Below are positions 31,576 to 38,724 of a stretch of 45,799 bases of DNA, piece by piece. Position 1 is the stretch's first letter, and each line of letters opens with the position of its first letter. The stretch lies in contig CANQXH010000008.1 in assembly GCA_947627745.1 (NCBI GenBank), positions 1 to 45,799 of the forward strand, written 5' to 3'. A program made the translations under genes and the position numbers. The notes beneath the pieces are model-generated. The model was not told the DNA's origin, made no database searches, and saw only the letters and a list, made by a program, of their open reading frames with translations. The stretch is from an uncultured Oscillospiraceae bacterium. GTDB taxonomy: Bacteria > Bacillota > Clostridia > Oscillospirales > Oscillospiraceae.

Positions 31576-31862
31576 GAAAAACGAAGTACACCGTCAAGCC
31601 CACTACACAGTTCAAAAAAGATTTCAAGCTGGCAATGAAGCGTGGGTTAAAAATCAGTTTGTTGGAAGATGTTGTTGCGGCCCTGGCTATGGGAGAACCC
31701 CTGCCGGACAAGAATAAAGACCATGCGCTAGGCGGCGATTGGGCAGGGCACCGGGAATGCCATATCCAGCCGAATTGGTTATTGGTCTACCGCGTTGAGA
31801 ACGATGTACTGGTGCTGACGCTGACCCGCACCGGGACGCACAGTGATTTATTCGGGAAATAA
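31572..31862 (+). CDS. yafQ: YafQ-family mRNA interferase toxin
   Basis: YafQ toxins cut mRNA on the ribosome and slow growth when the antitoxin is lost. The 96 residues show the family pattern: TTQFKKDFKLAMKRG near the N-terminus, DHALGGDWAGHRECHIQPNW (50-69) and RTGTHSDLFGK at the end. Compared with Escherichia coli YafQ, the histidines His50, His63 and His87 are kept (here His51, His64, His90) but the residue at the place of Asp67 is Asn68 (PNW instead of PDW). The Asp is known to matter for catalysis in E. coli, so activity may be altered. The gene is coupled to the antitoxin by a 4-nt overlap. Confidence 0.92.
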   Translation: MRKTKYTVKPTTQFKKDFKLAMKRGLKISLLEDVVAALAMGEPLPDKNKDHALGGDWAGHRECHIQPNWLLVYRVENDVLVLTLTRTGTHSDLFGK

Positions 31863-31867
31863 AGCGC

Positions 31868-31904
31868 CGCCGTATGGGCACAGAATCCTGTACGGCGGTT
31901 TTTC
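31868..31904 (+). terminator. Terminator of the toxin-antitoxin pair
   Basis: CCGCCGTA (31868-31875) pairs with TACGGCGG (31892-31899), followed by TTTTT. Confidence 0.85.
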
Positions 31905-31970
31905 TATGCTCAAAAACGCGGAAAATGTGGCCCAATAGACGATCTTGGCAAAATGAAGCTGTTATTTTTA

Positions 31971-31999
31971 TTGCAATTTCGACAAATGTATGGTATTAT
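31971..31999 (+). promoter_or_regulatory. Sigma-A promoter of the nucleoside kinase
   Basis: TTGCAA (31971-31976) and TATTAT (31994-31999) are spaced by 17 nt, about 35 nt before the ATG. Confidence 0.7.
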
Positions 32000-32034
32000 A
32001 ATAAATAAGAATTGTAAGAATTGGAGGGGACGCC

Positions 32035-33735
32035 ATGGAGCTTTGCATTGACGGACAAAAAATCACCCCCAAGCCCGGCCAGCGCCTGCTGGACCTGGTC
32101 CGGGAGCTGGGCCTGCTGGAGAGCGCGCTTTCCCGGCGGCCCCTGGCCGCCAAGCTGGCCGGCGAGGTATTCAACCTCAACTATGTTCCTCTCCGGGAGC
32201 AGGCGGCGGCAGGGGAGCGGCCCTCCATCCGCCGGGCCATGGCCGCCTCCCAGGGCGTGGTGCAGCTGCTGCGGATCACGGACCCCACCGGGCGAGATGT
32301 CTATGTCCGCACCGCCCAATTTGTCATGTTCCTGGCGCTGTCCCAGCTTTGGCCCAAGGCCCGGGGGAAGATGGACTGCACCGTGGGGCCGGGGCTGTAC
32401 GTCCAGGTGCTGAACGCCCCGGATTTTTCCGTCCAGGCCCTGAAGGAGCGGATGCGCGCTCTGGTGGCGGAGGATATCCCCCTGCTCCGGCGGCGGATGC
32501 CCACCCAGGACGCCATCGACCGCTTCGCCGCCGCTGGTCAGACGGACAAAGCCCGGCTGCTGGCCTGGCGGGCGGAGCCCTACTTCGACGCCTACGGCTG
32601 GGAGGATTTTCTGGACTACTACTATGGGGAGCTGGCTCCCAGCACCGGTTTCCTCTCCGTCTGGGACATGATCCCCGCCGAGGGTGGCTTTGTGTTCCTG
32701 TTCCCCGACGAGCAGGAGCCGGACCGGGTGGCCCCCTTTGAGGAAATGCCCAATTTCTATGCCGTCTACGCCGAAGGGGAGCGCTGGTGCCGCCTGATGG
32801 AATGCGAGACCGTGGCGGATCTGAACGATCTGACCCTGGGCGGCGGCATCCGGGAGCTGATCCGGGTCAACGAAGCCCTGCATGAAAAGAATTTTTCCCA
32901 GGTGGCGGACCGGGTCTGCGCCCAGGGCGCCAAAGCCGTGATGCTGGCGGGTCCCAGCTCTTCCGGAAAGACCACCTCCGCTCACCGGCTGGCGACCCAG
33001 CTTCGGGTCCACGGAAAAAGGCCCATTTTGATGAGCCTGGACGATTACTACATTGACCGGGACCGGGTGCCCCCCGGGCCGGACGGCAAGCTGGACTTAG
33101 AGCACATCAACACCATCGATACCGATCTGTTCCGCCGTCAGCTGTCCCAGCTTTTGGCGGGGGAGACGGTGGAAATGCCCTCCTTCAACTTCCTCACCGG
33201 CAAGCGGGAATGGACAGGAAAAAATCTGGCGCTGGATGATGACGCGGTTGTTATTGTGGAGGGGCTCCACGGCCTGAACCCGGTGCTGCTGCCGGAGGGG
33301 CTGAGTCATAATCTCATTTTCAAAATGTACGTCAGCCCGCTGCTGCCCCTGAATCTGGACGATCACAACCGGATCCCCACCAGCTATCTGCGGCTGCTGC
33401 GGCGGATCGTCCGGGACTACGAGACCCGTGGCGCTTCGGTAGCGCACACCATCTCCATGTGGGATTCGGTGCGCAGGGGAGAGAAGCGGTGGATCTTCCC
33501 CTTCCAGGAGAAGGCCGACGTGATTTTCAACAGCTCCACCCTCTACGAGCTGGCCGTGCTGAAAAAGCACATTTTCCCCCTGCTGACGGCGGTGGAGCCG
33601 GAGCAGAGCTGCTATGACCAGGTGCGGGCCATCGTGAAGATTCTGAACTTCGTCCGGGAGGCGGAGGTGGACGACGAGATCCCACCCACCAGCCTGGTGC
33701 GGGAGTTTATCGGCGGCAACAGCTTTTATAGGTAA
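32035..33735 (+). CDS. Nucleoside (uridine-type) kinase with ThrRS-like N-terminus
   Basis: The 566-residue protein joins three parts. Residues 1-65 look like a TGS domain (MELCIDGQKITPKPGQRLLDLV). Residues about 75-200 resemble the second additional domain of threonyl/alanyl-tRNA synthetases, as judged by overall pattern. The C-terminal part is a P-loop kinase of the uridine kinase/phosphoribulokinase group: LAGPSSSGKTT (about 304-314, Walker A), SLDDYYIDRDRVPPGPDGKLDLEHINTID (about 331-360) and VIVEGLHGLNP (Walker B region). No aminoacylation motifs are present. This architecture is known from Firmicutes and Thermotoga as a 'nucleoside kinase'; the real substrate and the role of the tRNA-synthetase-like part are not established. 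ATG 32035 follows GGAGGGG. Confidence 0.9.
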   Translation: MELCIDGQKITPKPGQRLLDLVRELGLLESALSRRPLAAKLAGEVFNLNYVPLREQAAAGERPSIRRAMAASQGVVQLLRITDPTGRDVYVRTAQFVMFLALSQLWPKARGKMDCTVGPGLYVQVLNAPDFSVQALKERMRALVAEDIPLLRRRMPTQDAIDRFAAAGQTDKARLLAWRAEPYFDAYGWEDFLDYYYGELAPSTGFLSVWDMIPAEGGFVFLFPDEQEPDRVAPFEEMPNFYAVYAEGERWCRLMECETVADLNDLTLGGGIRELIRVNEALHEKNFSQVADRVCAQGAKAVMLAGPSSSGKTTSAHRLATQLRVHGKRPILMSLDDYYIDRDRVPPGPDGKLDLEHINTIDTDLFRRQLSQLLAGETVEMPSFNFLTGKREWTGKNLALDDDAVVIVEGLHGLNPVLLPEGLSHNLIFKMYVSPLLPLNLDDHNRIPTSYLRLLRRIVRDYETRGASVAHTISMWDSVRRGEKRWIFPFQEKADVIFNSSTLYELAVLKKHIFPLLTAVEPEQSCYDQVRAIVKILNFVREAEVDDEIPPTSLVREFIGGNSFYR

Positions 33736-33738
33736 AAA

Positions 33739-33768
33739 GGACATGCCCCGCTTTCGCGGGGCATGTCC
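33739..33768. terminator. Bidirectional terminator between convergent genes
   Basis: GGACATGCCCCGC (33739-33751) and GCGGGGCATGTCC (33756-33768) form a perfect 13-bp stem with loop TTTC. AAAAA precedes it, so it ends the minus-strand gene well. Confidence 0.85.
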
Positions 33769-33789
33769 CATATCAAACGCCGCACGGCA

Positions 33790-34329
33790 CTATTGCTGTG
33801 CGCTTTGTCCAGAGGAGTCTCCCGTCCCATCCGAGGGATTGCTCTGCTGGCCGGCTGTGGTCCCGCCGGAGGCGTCGCCGGTATTCTGCTGGTCTCCCTG
33901 CTGACCGTCGGTGGACTGGTCCTGCTGCTGATCGCCGTCGGTGGACTGGTCCTGCTGTCCGCCCGTCTGGCCGTCGGTCTGCTGATTGCCGGTCTGCTGA
34001 TCGCCGGTCTGGCTGGTGCCGGGCTTCTTCCCGGCGGCGGGATCCGGGCTGGGGTAGCGCAGAATCAGGGAAAACAGCAGGCACACCAGCACCGCCGCGA
34101 AGCCGACCGTCATCCAGCGGCTCCTGGGCCGCAGCAGCTCCCCGCTTAAGTACAGATATCCGATGCCTAGGGCGGACACGCCGATGCACAGAAGGGCGGT
34201 AATCACCTTCAGCCAAGTGACGCCCAATCCCGAGGCCAATAAAAACAGGAGAAAAACGACACCGTCCCCCGCAAGGAAGTAGGTCATAAACCGTTCCATC
34301 TCCCGATACCGGTTCCGTTTTTTCGCCAT
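33790..34329 (-). CDS. Membrane protein with a low-complexity Gln/Thr/Gly/Asp tail
   Basis: The 179-residue protein begins MAKKRNRYREMERFM and has three hydrophobic segments (roughly 17-36, 39-61 and 70-91). From about residue 92 to the end it is low-complexity: GTSQTGDQQTGNQQTDG, then two copies of QQDQSTDG, then QQGDQQNTG and Ser/Gly/Asp-rich sequence. No known domain is seen in the tail, which is probably disordered and, given the membrane topology, may lie outside the membrane. ATG 34329 has GGGAGGG 7 nt upstream and is preferred to the ATG five codons earlier. Part of the tail is encoded by a 30-bp tandem repeat, so its length may vary between strains. Function unknown. Confidence 0.75.
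   Translation of the reverse strand: MAKKRNRYREMERFMTYFLAGDGVVFLLFLLASGLGVTWLKVITALLCIGVSALGIGYLYLSGELLRPRSRWMTVGFAAVLVCLLFSLILRYPSPDPAAGKKPGTSQTGDQQTGNQQTDGQTGGQQDQSTDGDQQQDQSTDGQQGDQQNTGDASGGTTAGQQSNPSDGTGDSSGQSAQQ
33905..33957. repeat. 30-bp tandem repeat in the low-complexity tail
   Basis: A 23-bp segment starting CCGTCGGTGGACTGGTCC occurs exactly at 33905-33927 and again at 33935-33957, a 30-bp period. Shorter GGTCTGCTGAT-type repeats continue at 33969-34015. Confidence 0.85.
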
Positions 34330-34359
34330 GAAAATCCCTCCCATAGAACTTGTGTGTTT

Positions 34360-34388
34360 ATCATATCATACTTTTCCCTAAAATGCAA
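34360..34388 (-). promoter_or_regulatory. Promoter of the low-complexity membrane gene
   Basis: On the minus strand TTGCAT (34383-34388) and TATGAT (34360-34365) are spaced by 17 nt. Confidence 0.6.
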
Positions 34389-34392
34389 TATT

Positions 34393-34421
34393 TTTGAAAG
34401 AATTCGTAATTTTCTTTCAAA
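34393..34421. promoter_or_regulatory. Palindrome between two divergent promoters
   Basis: TTTGAAAGAA (34393-34402) and TTCTTTCAAA (34412-34421) are perfect 10-bp inverted arms with a 9-nt spacer. They fill the gap between the -35 boxes of the divergent promoters, so a shared regulator site is plausible. Confidence 0.55.
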
Positions 34422-34424
34422 TAC

Positions 34425-34453
34425 TTGCGCGAAAGAAAAAACGATGCTATAAT
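34425..34453 (+). promoter_or_regulatory. Sigma-A promoter of the scpA operon
   Basis: TTGCGC (34425-34430) and a perfect TATAAT (34448-34453) are spaced by 17 nt. Confidence 0.75.
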
Positions 34454-34490
34454 AGGTAAGAATATACAGTCAAGAGGGAAAAATGGAACC

Positions 34491-35276
34491 ATGGCAGTAC
34501 CGCAGTACCATCTGGAGGGCATCGTCCACACCAAAACCGACCAGCGGGAGGATTTTGAAGGGCCTCTGGATGTCATTTTCCTGCTGCTGAGCAAAAATAA
34601 GATCGAGATCCAGGACGTGTCCATTTCCGCCATTTTGGAACAATATCTGGCCTATCTGGAGGAGCGGAAGCGTCTGGACATGGAGATCGCCAGCGAGTTT
34701 ATCGCCATGGCCTCCCACCTAATGCTGATCAAGACCAAGATGCTTCTGTCCCAGGCGGAGCGGGAGGAAGCGGAGAGCGAGCTGGATCTTTTGCGCCAGG
34801 GCCTGGCCCAGCGCCAACGCCGGGAGGCCATGGAGCAGATTCGCACCGCCATCTCCTATCTGGAGCCCCGGAACGACATTGGGCGGTGCCAGTTTGTCAA
34901 AGAGCCGGAACCCCTGCGGCGGGACGAGGCTTACCGGTATCGCCACCCGCTGTCCGATCTGGCCGCCGCGCTGGCCGCTATCGCGGAGCGGAACCAGCGG
35001 AGCCTGCCCCCGCCCCAGGGCGCGTTCCGGGGGCTGGTAGGGAAGGAGCCCTATCCCGTCACGAAAAAGGCGGGAGAGGTGTTGCGAGTCCTGATCCTGC
35101 GGGGGGTGGAGCGGCTTCGGAGCCTGTTTCTGGGCAGCCGCAGCCGTTCCGAGGTGGTCGCTACTTTTCTTGCCATTTTGGAACTGTGCCGCCAGCGGAA
35201 GGTCACGGTGGAGGATGGAGCCGACGACGACCCCCAGGTTCGCGTCAATCCCGGAAGCGAGGAGGAGACGGTCTGA
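34491..35276 (+). CDS. scpA: Segregation and condensation protein A (kleisin)
   Basis: ScpA bridges the two heads of SMC and, with ScpB, forms the condensin that organises and separates the chromosome. The 261 residues open with the kleisin N-terminal pattern EDFEGPLDVIFLLLSKNKIEIQDVSISAILEQYLAYLEE, then FIAMASHLMLIKTKMLL, and end with the winged-helix part VVATFLAILELCRQRKVTVE. I choose ATG 34491, because the longer frame starts within the promoter; the ribosome site AGAGGG is about 12 nt upstream, which is rather far. The stop overlaps the scpB ATG by one base. Confidence 0.94.
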   Translation: MAVPQYHLEGIVHTKTDQREDFEGPLDVIFLLLSKNKIEIQDVSISAILEQYLAYLEERKRLDMEIASEFIAMASHLMLIKTKMLLSQAEREEAESELDLLRQGLAQRQRREAMEQIRTAISYLEPRNDIGRCQFVKEPEPLRRDEAYRYRHPLSDLAAALAAIAERNQRSLPPPQGAFRGLVGKEPYPVTKKAGEVLRVLILRGVERLRSLFLGSRSRSEVVATFLAILELCRQRKVTVEDGADDDPQVRVNPGSEEETV

Positions 35277-35830
35277 TGGAGCAACTGAACCTGGCCCAGC
35301 TGGAGCTTCAGCGGGGCATTGAGGCCATTCTCTTTGCCGCCGGGGAACGGGTAGAGCTGTCCCGTCTGGCCGCCGCCCTGAACGCCGACCCCAAGGACGT
35401 TGCCCTGGCGGCGGACAGTCTGGCGGATCAGCTGGCCTTTGACCGGCGGGGGATTCGGATTCTCCGGCTGGAGGACGGGTACCAGATGGTTTCCTCCGGG
35501 GAGATGGGGGATCTGGTGGCGAAGGCCCTGGAGACCCGGAAGCCGCCCCGGCTTTCCGCCGCCCAGCTGGAGGCATTGACCGTGATCGCCTACTATCAGC
35601 CCGCCACCCGGGCCGTTGTGGAGCAACTCCGGGGCGTGGACAGCGGCTACACCATCGCCGCGCTGCTGAACAAAAAGCTGATCGCGGAAGCGGGGCGTCT
35701 GGCGGTGCCGGGCCGGCCCATTCAGTACCGGACCACCCCGGATTTTTTGCGGACCTTCGGTCTGACCTCGTTGGAGGAGCTTCCGCCCATTGAGAAGGTG
35801 GATTTGAACCCGGAGGAGGTGGGGCAGTAG
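35276..35830 (+). CDS. scpB: Segregation and condensation protein B
   Basis: ScpB is a dimer of tandem winged helices that holds the ScpA linker. The 184 residues show the family start LQRGIEAILFAAGERVELSRLAAAL, the segment RRGIRILRLEDGYQMVSS, and the highly conserved LSAAQLEALTVIAYYQPATRAVVEQLRGVDS, followed by GRPIQYRTTPDFLRTFGLTSLEELP. ATG 35276 overlaps the scpA stop (TGATG), so translation is coupled; GAGGAG lies 9 nt upstream. One partner gene, smc, is not in the window. Confidence 0.95.
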   Translation: MEQLNLAQLELQRGIEAILFAAGERVELSRLAAALNADPKDVALAADSLADQLAFDRRGIRILRLEDGYQMVSSGEMGDLVAKALETRKPPRLSAAQLEALTVIAYYQPATRAVVEQLRGVDSGYTIAALLNKKLIAEAGRLAVPGRPIQYRTTPDFLRTFGLTSLEELPPIEKVDLNPEEVGQ

Positions 35831-36475
35831 ATGGGCTGGTGGATTACCCTTGCCATTCTGGCGCTCATCGCCATTCTCCCCCTGGGCGTGCGGGTCCTCT
35901 ATGACAGCGGCGGGGCCCGGGTCCTGCTGGTAGCGGGGCCGGTAAAAGTCCAGGTATTTCCCGGGAAAAAGAAAAAGCCCCTGCCGGGGGAGGAGCCCCC
36001 CAAAAATGAAAAGAAAAAACCCTCCCCGAAGGAGCAGACCGAAAAATCCGCAAAACAAAAGAAAAAATCCTCTGAAAAGTCCCAGCCGTCCGGCGGCAGC
36101 GTTACGGATTTCCTCCCCCTGGTGAAAACCGGCCTGGACCTGCTCAACGGCTACCGGAAGAATTTCCGGCTGGATCTTTTGGAGTGCAAGCTGGTCCTGG
36201 CGGGGGACGACCCGGCGGATCTGGCGGAAAATTACGGCAAGGCCTGGGCGGCGGTGGGGAACCTCTGGCCCCGGCTGGAGCGGTATTTCGTCGTCAAAAA
36301 GCGGGATATCAACATTGAATGCGACTTCACCGCCCCGGAAACCACCATTTTCCTTCGGGCCCAGCTGACCATTACCGTGGGCCGTCTGCTCCGTGTCACC
36401 TGCTGGCATGGGCTGCGGGCGGCTGTGCAGTTCCTGAAAATCATGAATCAAAGAAAAGGCGGTGCCACAACATGA
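35831..36475 (+). CDS. DUF2953 membrane protein (YtfI-like)
   Basis: The 214-residue protein has one N-terminal membrane helix (about 4-22), then a strand-rich piece (ARVLLVAGPVKVQVFP), a very basic Lys/Glu/Pro linker (about 46-85) and a C-terminal domain with FRLDLLECKLVLAGDDPADLAENYGKAWAAVGNLWP, typical of DUF2953. In Bacillus the DUF2953 gene ytfI stands next to ytfJ (gerW), just as here, which suggests a sporulation-linked role, though its action is unknown. It starts directly after the scpB stop (0-nt gap), with GGAGGTGGGG as ribosome site, and overlaps gerW by 4 nt. Confidence 0.85.
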   Translation: MGWWITLAILALIAILPLGVRVLYDSGGARVLLVAGPVKVQVFPGKKKKPLPGEEPPKNEKKKPSPKEQTEKSAKQKKKSSEKSQPSGGSVTDFLPLVKTGLDLLNGYRKNFRLDLLECKLVLAGDDPADLAENYGKAWAAVGNLWPRLERYFVVKKRDINIECDFTAPETTIFLRAQLTITVGRLLRVTCWHGLRAAVQFLKIMNQRKGGATT

Positions 36476-36861
36476 GCCAATCTCTTCCCAATATGCTGGA
36501 AAACACCATCGCGAAGATCCGTGAGATGATCGACGTCAACTCCGTGGTGGGGGAGCCCATTACGGCGGGGGACGTGACCATCATTCCCATCTCCAAGGTC
36601 AGCGTGGGCTTTGCCGGAGGCGGGTCCGATTTCGTCTCCAAAAACGCCAACAAGCAGGAGAACCCCTTCGGCGGCGGCGCCGGCGGCGGGGTGAAGGTGA
36701 CGCCCATCGCCTTTCTGGTGATCAAGGACGGCTCCGTGCGGATGCTGCCGGTGGCTGCCCCCGCCAATACCACCGCCGACCGGGTGGTGGAGATGGTGCC
36801 GGATGTGCTGGACAAGGTGGCCGCCTTCCTGGACTCCCGTACACCCAAGAACGAAGAATAA
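36472..36861 (+). CDS. gerW: Spore germination protein GerW (YtfJ)
   Basis: The 129 residues fit the GerW/YtfJ family, needed in Bacillus for normal germination and found in the spore inner membrane fraction. The family pattern is clear: NTIAKIREMIDVNSVVGEPITAGDVTIIPISKVSVGFAGGGSDF, then a Gly-rich loop (NPFGGGAGGGVKVTPIAFLVI) and a C-terminal helix. Its presence is one of the best signs that the organism makes endospores. ATG 36472 overlaps the upstream stop by 4 nt, so I prefer it to in-frame starts further upstream. Confidence 0.95.
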   Translation: MSQSLPNMLENTIAKIREMIDVNSVVGEPITAGDVTIIPISKVSVGFAGGGSDFVSKNANKQENPFGGGAGGGVKVTPIAFLVIKDGSVRMLPVAAPANTTADRVVEMVPDVLDKVAAFLDSRTPKNEE

Positions 36862-36902
36862 CCTTTCCCATCTCCGGCAAAACTAGGCTGGGGTGAGGAA
36901 AC

Positions 36903-38003
36903 ATGAAACGACGAATCGCATTCCTCACGGCGGTATTCCTCACCGCCGTGTCAATGCTGCCCATGCCCGCCCGGGCGGTTTCCGCTCGGAACGCGGTGCT
37001 GCTGGACGCCGAGACCGGCAGGCTCCTGTATGAGAAGGAGCCGGACCGGCGGGCCCTGATCGCCAGCACCACCAAGATCATGACGGCGCTGATCGTCTGC
37101 GAGCAATGCAATGTCCTGGACCGGATGCGGATCCCCAAGGAGGCTGTGGGGATCGAGGGCTCCTCTATGTATTTGAAGGAAGGAGAGGTGCTGACCATTC
37201 AGGATCTTCTCTATGGCCTGATGCTCCACAGCGGCAACGACGCTGCGGTGGCCCTTGCCATCTACTGCGGCGGCACGGTGGAGGGCTTTGCCGGTTTGAT
37301 GAACGACAAGGCCCACCGGCTGGGGATGACCGGCACTCACTTCTCCAATCCCAACGGCCTGGACGCCCCGGATCACTATTCCACCGCCCGGGATATGGCG
37401 GTGCTGGCCGCCTATGCCATGAAGAACCCCATTTTTCGCCAAACCGTGTCCACCAAGACCGTCACGGTGGGGTCCCGGAGCCTGCGTAACCACAACAAGC
37501 TGCTCTGGCAGCTGGACGGGGTTGAAGGCGTCAAGACCGGCTATACCAAGGCGGCGGGGCGGATTTTGGTGTCCAGCGCCACCCGCCAGGGGCGGCGGCT
37601 CATTGCCGTCACCATGAACGATCCCAATGATTGGGCCGATCATAAGGCGCTGCTGGAGGAGGGCTTCTCCCGGTATCAGGTGCGAAAAATCGTCTCCGCC
37701 GGGGACTGCCTGGGCACGGTGGAGGTAGTCGGCGGCCAGGAAAAGACGGTGGAGCTGCTGGCCCTGGAGGACTTTTCCTACGCCCTGGCTTCGGAGGAGC
37801 GCCCGACGGTGCACGTCAGCGGCCCAGGGTTTGTCTACGCCCCGGTGGCCCAGGGGCAAAGCGCCGGCGTTGCCCATATTTTACTGGGGGACACCCCGGT
37901 GGGCAAGGTTTCCCTGATCTACGGCCAGACGGTGGAGTTGGAGCTGGAGCGGGAAAAACCGGCGCCCTTCTGGAAACAATGGTTTGGAGGCCAAGAGCCA
38001 TGA
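36903..38003 (+). CDS. dacF: D-alanyl-D-alanine carboxypeptidase (PBP5/DacF type)
   Basis: This low-mass penicillin-binding protein trims the terminal D-Ala from peptidoglycan stems outside the membrane. The N-terminal signal peptide has a KRR start and a hydrophobic core, with likely cleavage after Ala25 (PARA-V). All active-site motifs are present: STTK (Ser55, Lys58), SGN (110-112) and KTG (211-213). A C-terminal PBP5-type beta domain follows (about 265-345). There is no clear C-terminal membrane anchor beyond a Trp/Phe/Lys-rich amphipathic end (EKPAPFWKQWFGG), as in other class members. Next to gerW, a role in spore cortex or general wall trimming is plausible. The stop overlaps rluB by 4 nt. 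Confidence 0.95.
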   Translation: MKRRIAFLTAVFLTAVSMLPMPARAVSARNAVLLDAETGRLLYEKEPDRRALIASTTKIMTALIVCEQCNVLDRMRIPKEAVGIEGSSMYLKEGEVLTIQDLLYGLMLHSGNDAAVALAIYCGGTVEGFAGLMNDKAHRLGMTGTHFSNPNGLDAPDHYSTARDMAVLAAYAMKNPIFRQTVSTKTVTVGSRSLRNHNKLLWQLDGVEGVKTGYTKAAGRILVSSATRQGRRLIAVTMNDPNDWADHKALLEEGFSRYQVRKIVSAGDCLGTVEVVGGQEKTVELLALEDFSYALASEERPTVHVSGPGFVYAPVAQGQSAGVAHILLGDTPVGKVSLIYGQTVELELEREKPAPFWKQWFGGQEP

Positions 38004-38722
38004 CCGAGCGGCTGCAAAAGCTCCTTTCCCAGCGGGGGGTGGCCTCCCGCCGGGAGGCGGAGGAGCTGATCCGTGCCAGCCGGGTGGCGGTGAACGGCGT
38101 TCCCGCCTCCCTGGGGGAGAAGGCCGATCCCGAGACGGACCGGATCACCCTGGACGGCCGGCCCCTCCCGCCCCCTCCCGGGCGGGTGTACATTCTTCTC
38201 AACAAGCCCAAGGGCTATGTCACCACCCTCTCCGATGAGCTGGGCCGCCGGAACGCCGCCCAGCTGGTGTCTGGCTGCCATCAGCGGGTCTATCCCGTAG
38301 GCCGTCTGGACATGGATTCGGAGGGGCTGCTCCTTTTTACCAACGACGGCGCCTTTGCCCAGTCCCTGGCCCACCCCCGGAACGAGGTGGAGAAGGGCTA
38401 CCGGGTCTGGGTCACCGGCTTCACCGCCCAATCTCTGGATCTGCTGCGCCGGCCGGTGGAGCTGGACGGCCGGGCCATCCGCCCCCCGGAGGTGGAGCTG
38501 GTCCACCGGGACGGGACCCGGGCGGAGCTAATGATCGTCATACACGAGGGCCGGAACCGGCAGATTCGCCGGATGTGCGGCCTGGCGGGGCTCACCGTGA
38601 CCCGGCTGCGCCGGGAACGGGAGGGGAGCCTGACCCTGGGGGGTCTGCCGGAGGGCCGGTGGCGCTACCTGACCCCGGCGGAGATCGCCGCCCTGCTTAC
38701 AGAAACACAACAGGAGGGATAG
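38000..38722 (+). CDS. rluB: Pseudouridine synthase, RluB/RsuA family
   Basis: RluB-type enzymes turn a uridine of 23S rRNA (E. coli position 2605) into pseudouridine. The 240-residue protein has an N-terminal S4 RNA-binding domain (ERLQKLLSQRGVASRREAEELIRASRVAVNGV) and the catalytic signature VGRLDMDSEGLLLFTNDG with nucleophile Asp104 in GRLD (101-104). The later HEGRNRQIRRMC segment is also typical. ATG 38000 overlaps the dacF stop. RsuA-like specificity for 16S cannot be fully excluded. In Firmicutes rluB often follows dacF/dacB and scpB, as here. Confidence 0.94.
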   Translation: MTERLQKLLSQRGVASRREAEELIRASRVAVNGVPASLGEKADPETDRITLDGRPLPPPPGRVYILLNKPKGYVTTLSDELGRRNAAQLVSGCHQRVYPVGRLDMDSEGLLLFTNDGAFAQSLAHPRNEVEKGYRVWVTGFTAQSLDLLRRPVELDGRAIRPPEVELVHRDGTRAELMIVIHEGRNRQIRRMCGLAGLTVTRLRREREGSLTLGGLPEGRWRYLTPAEIAALLTETQQEG

Positions 38723-38724
38723 CA

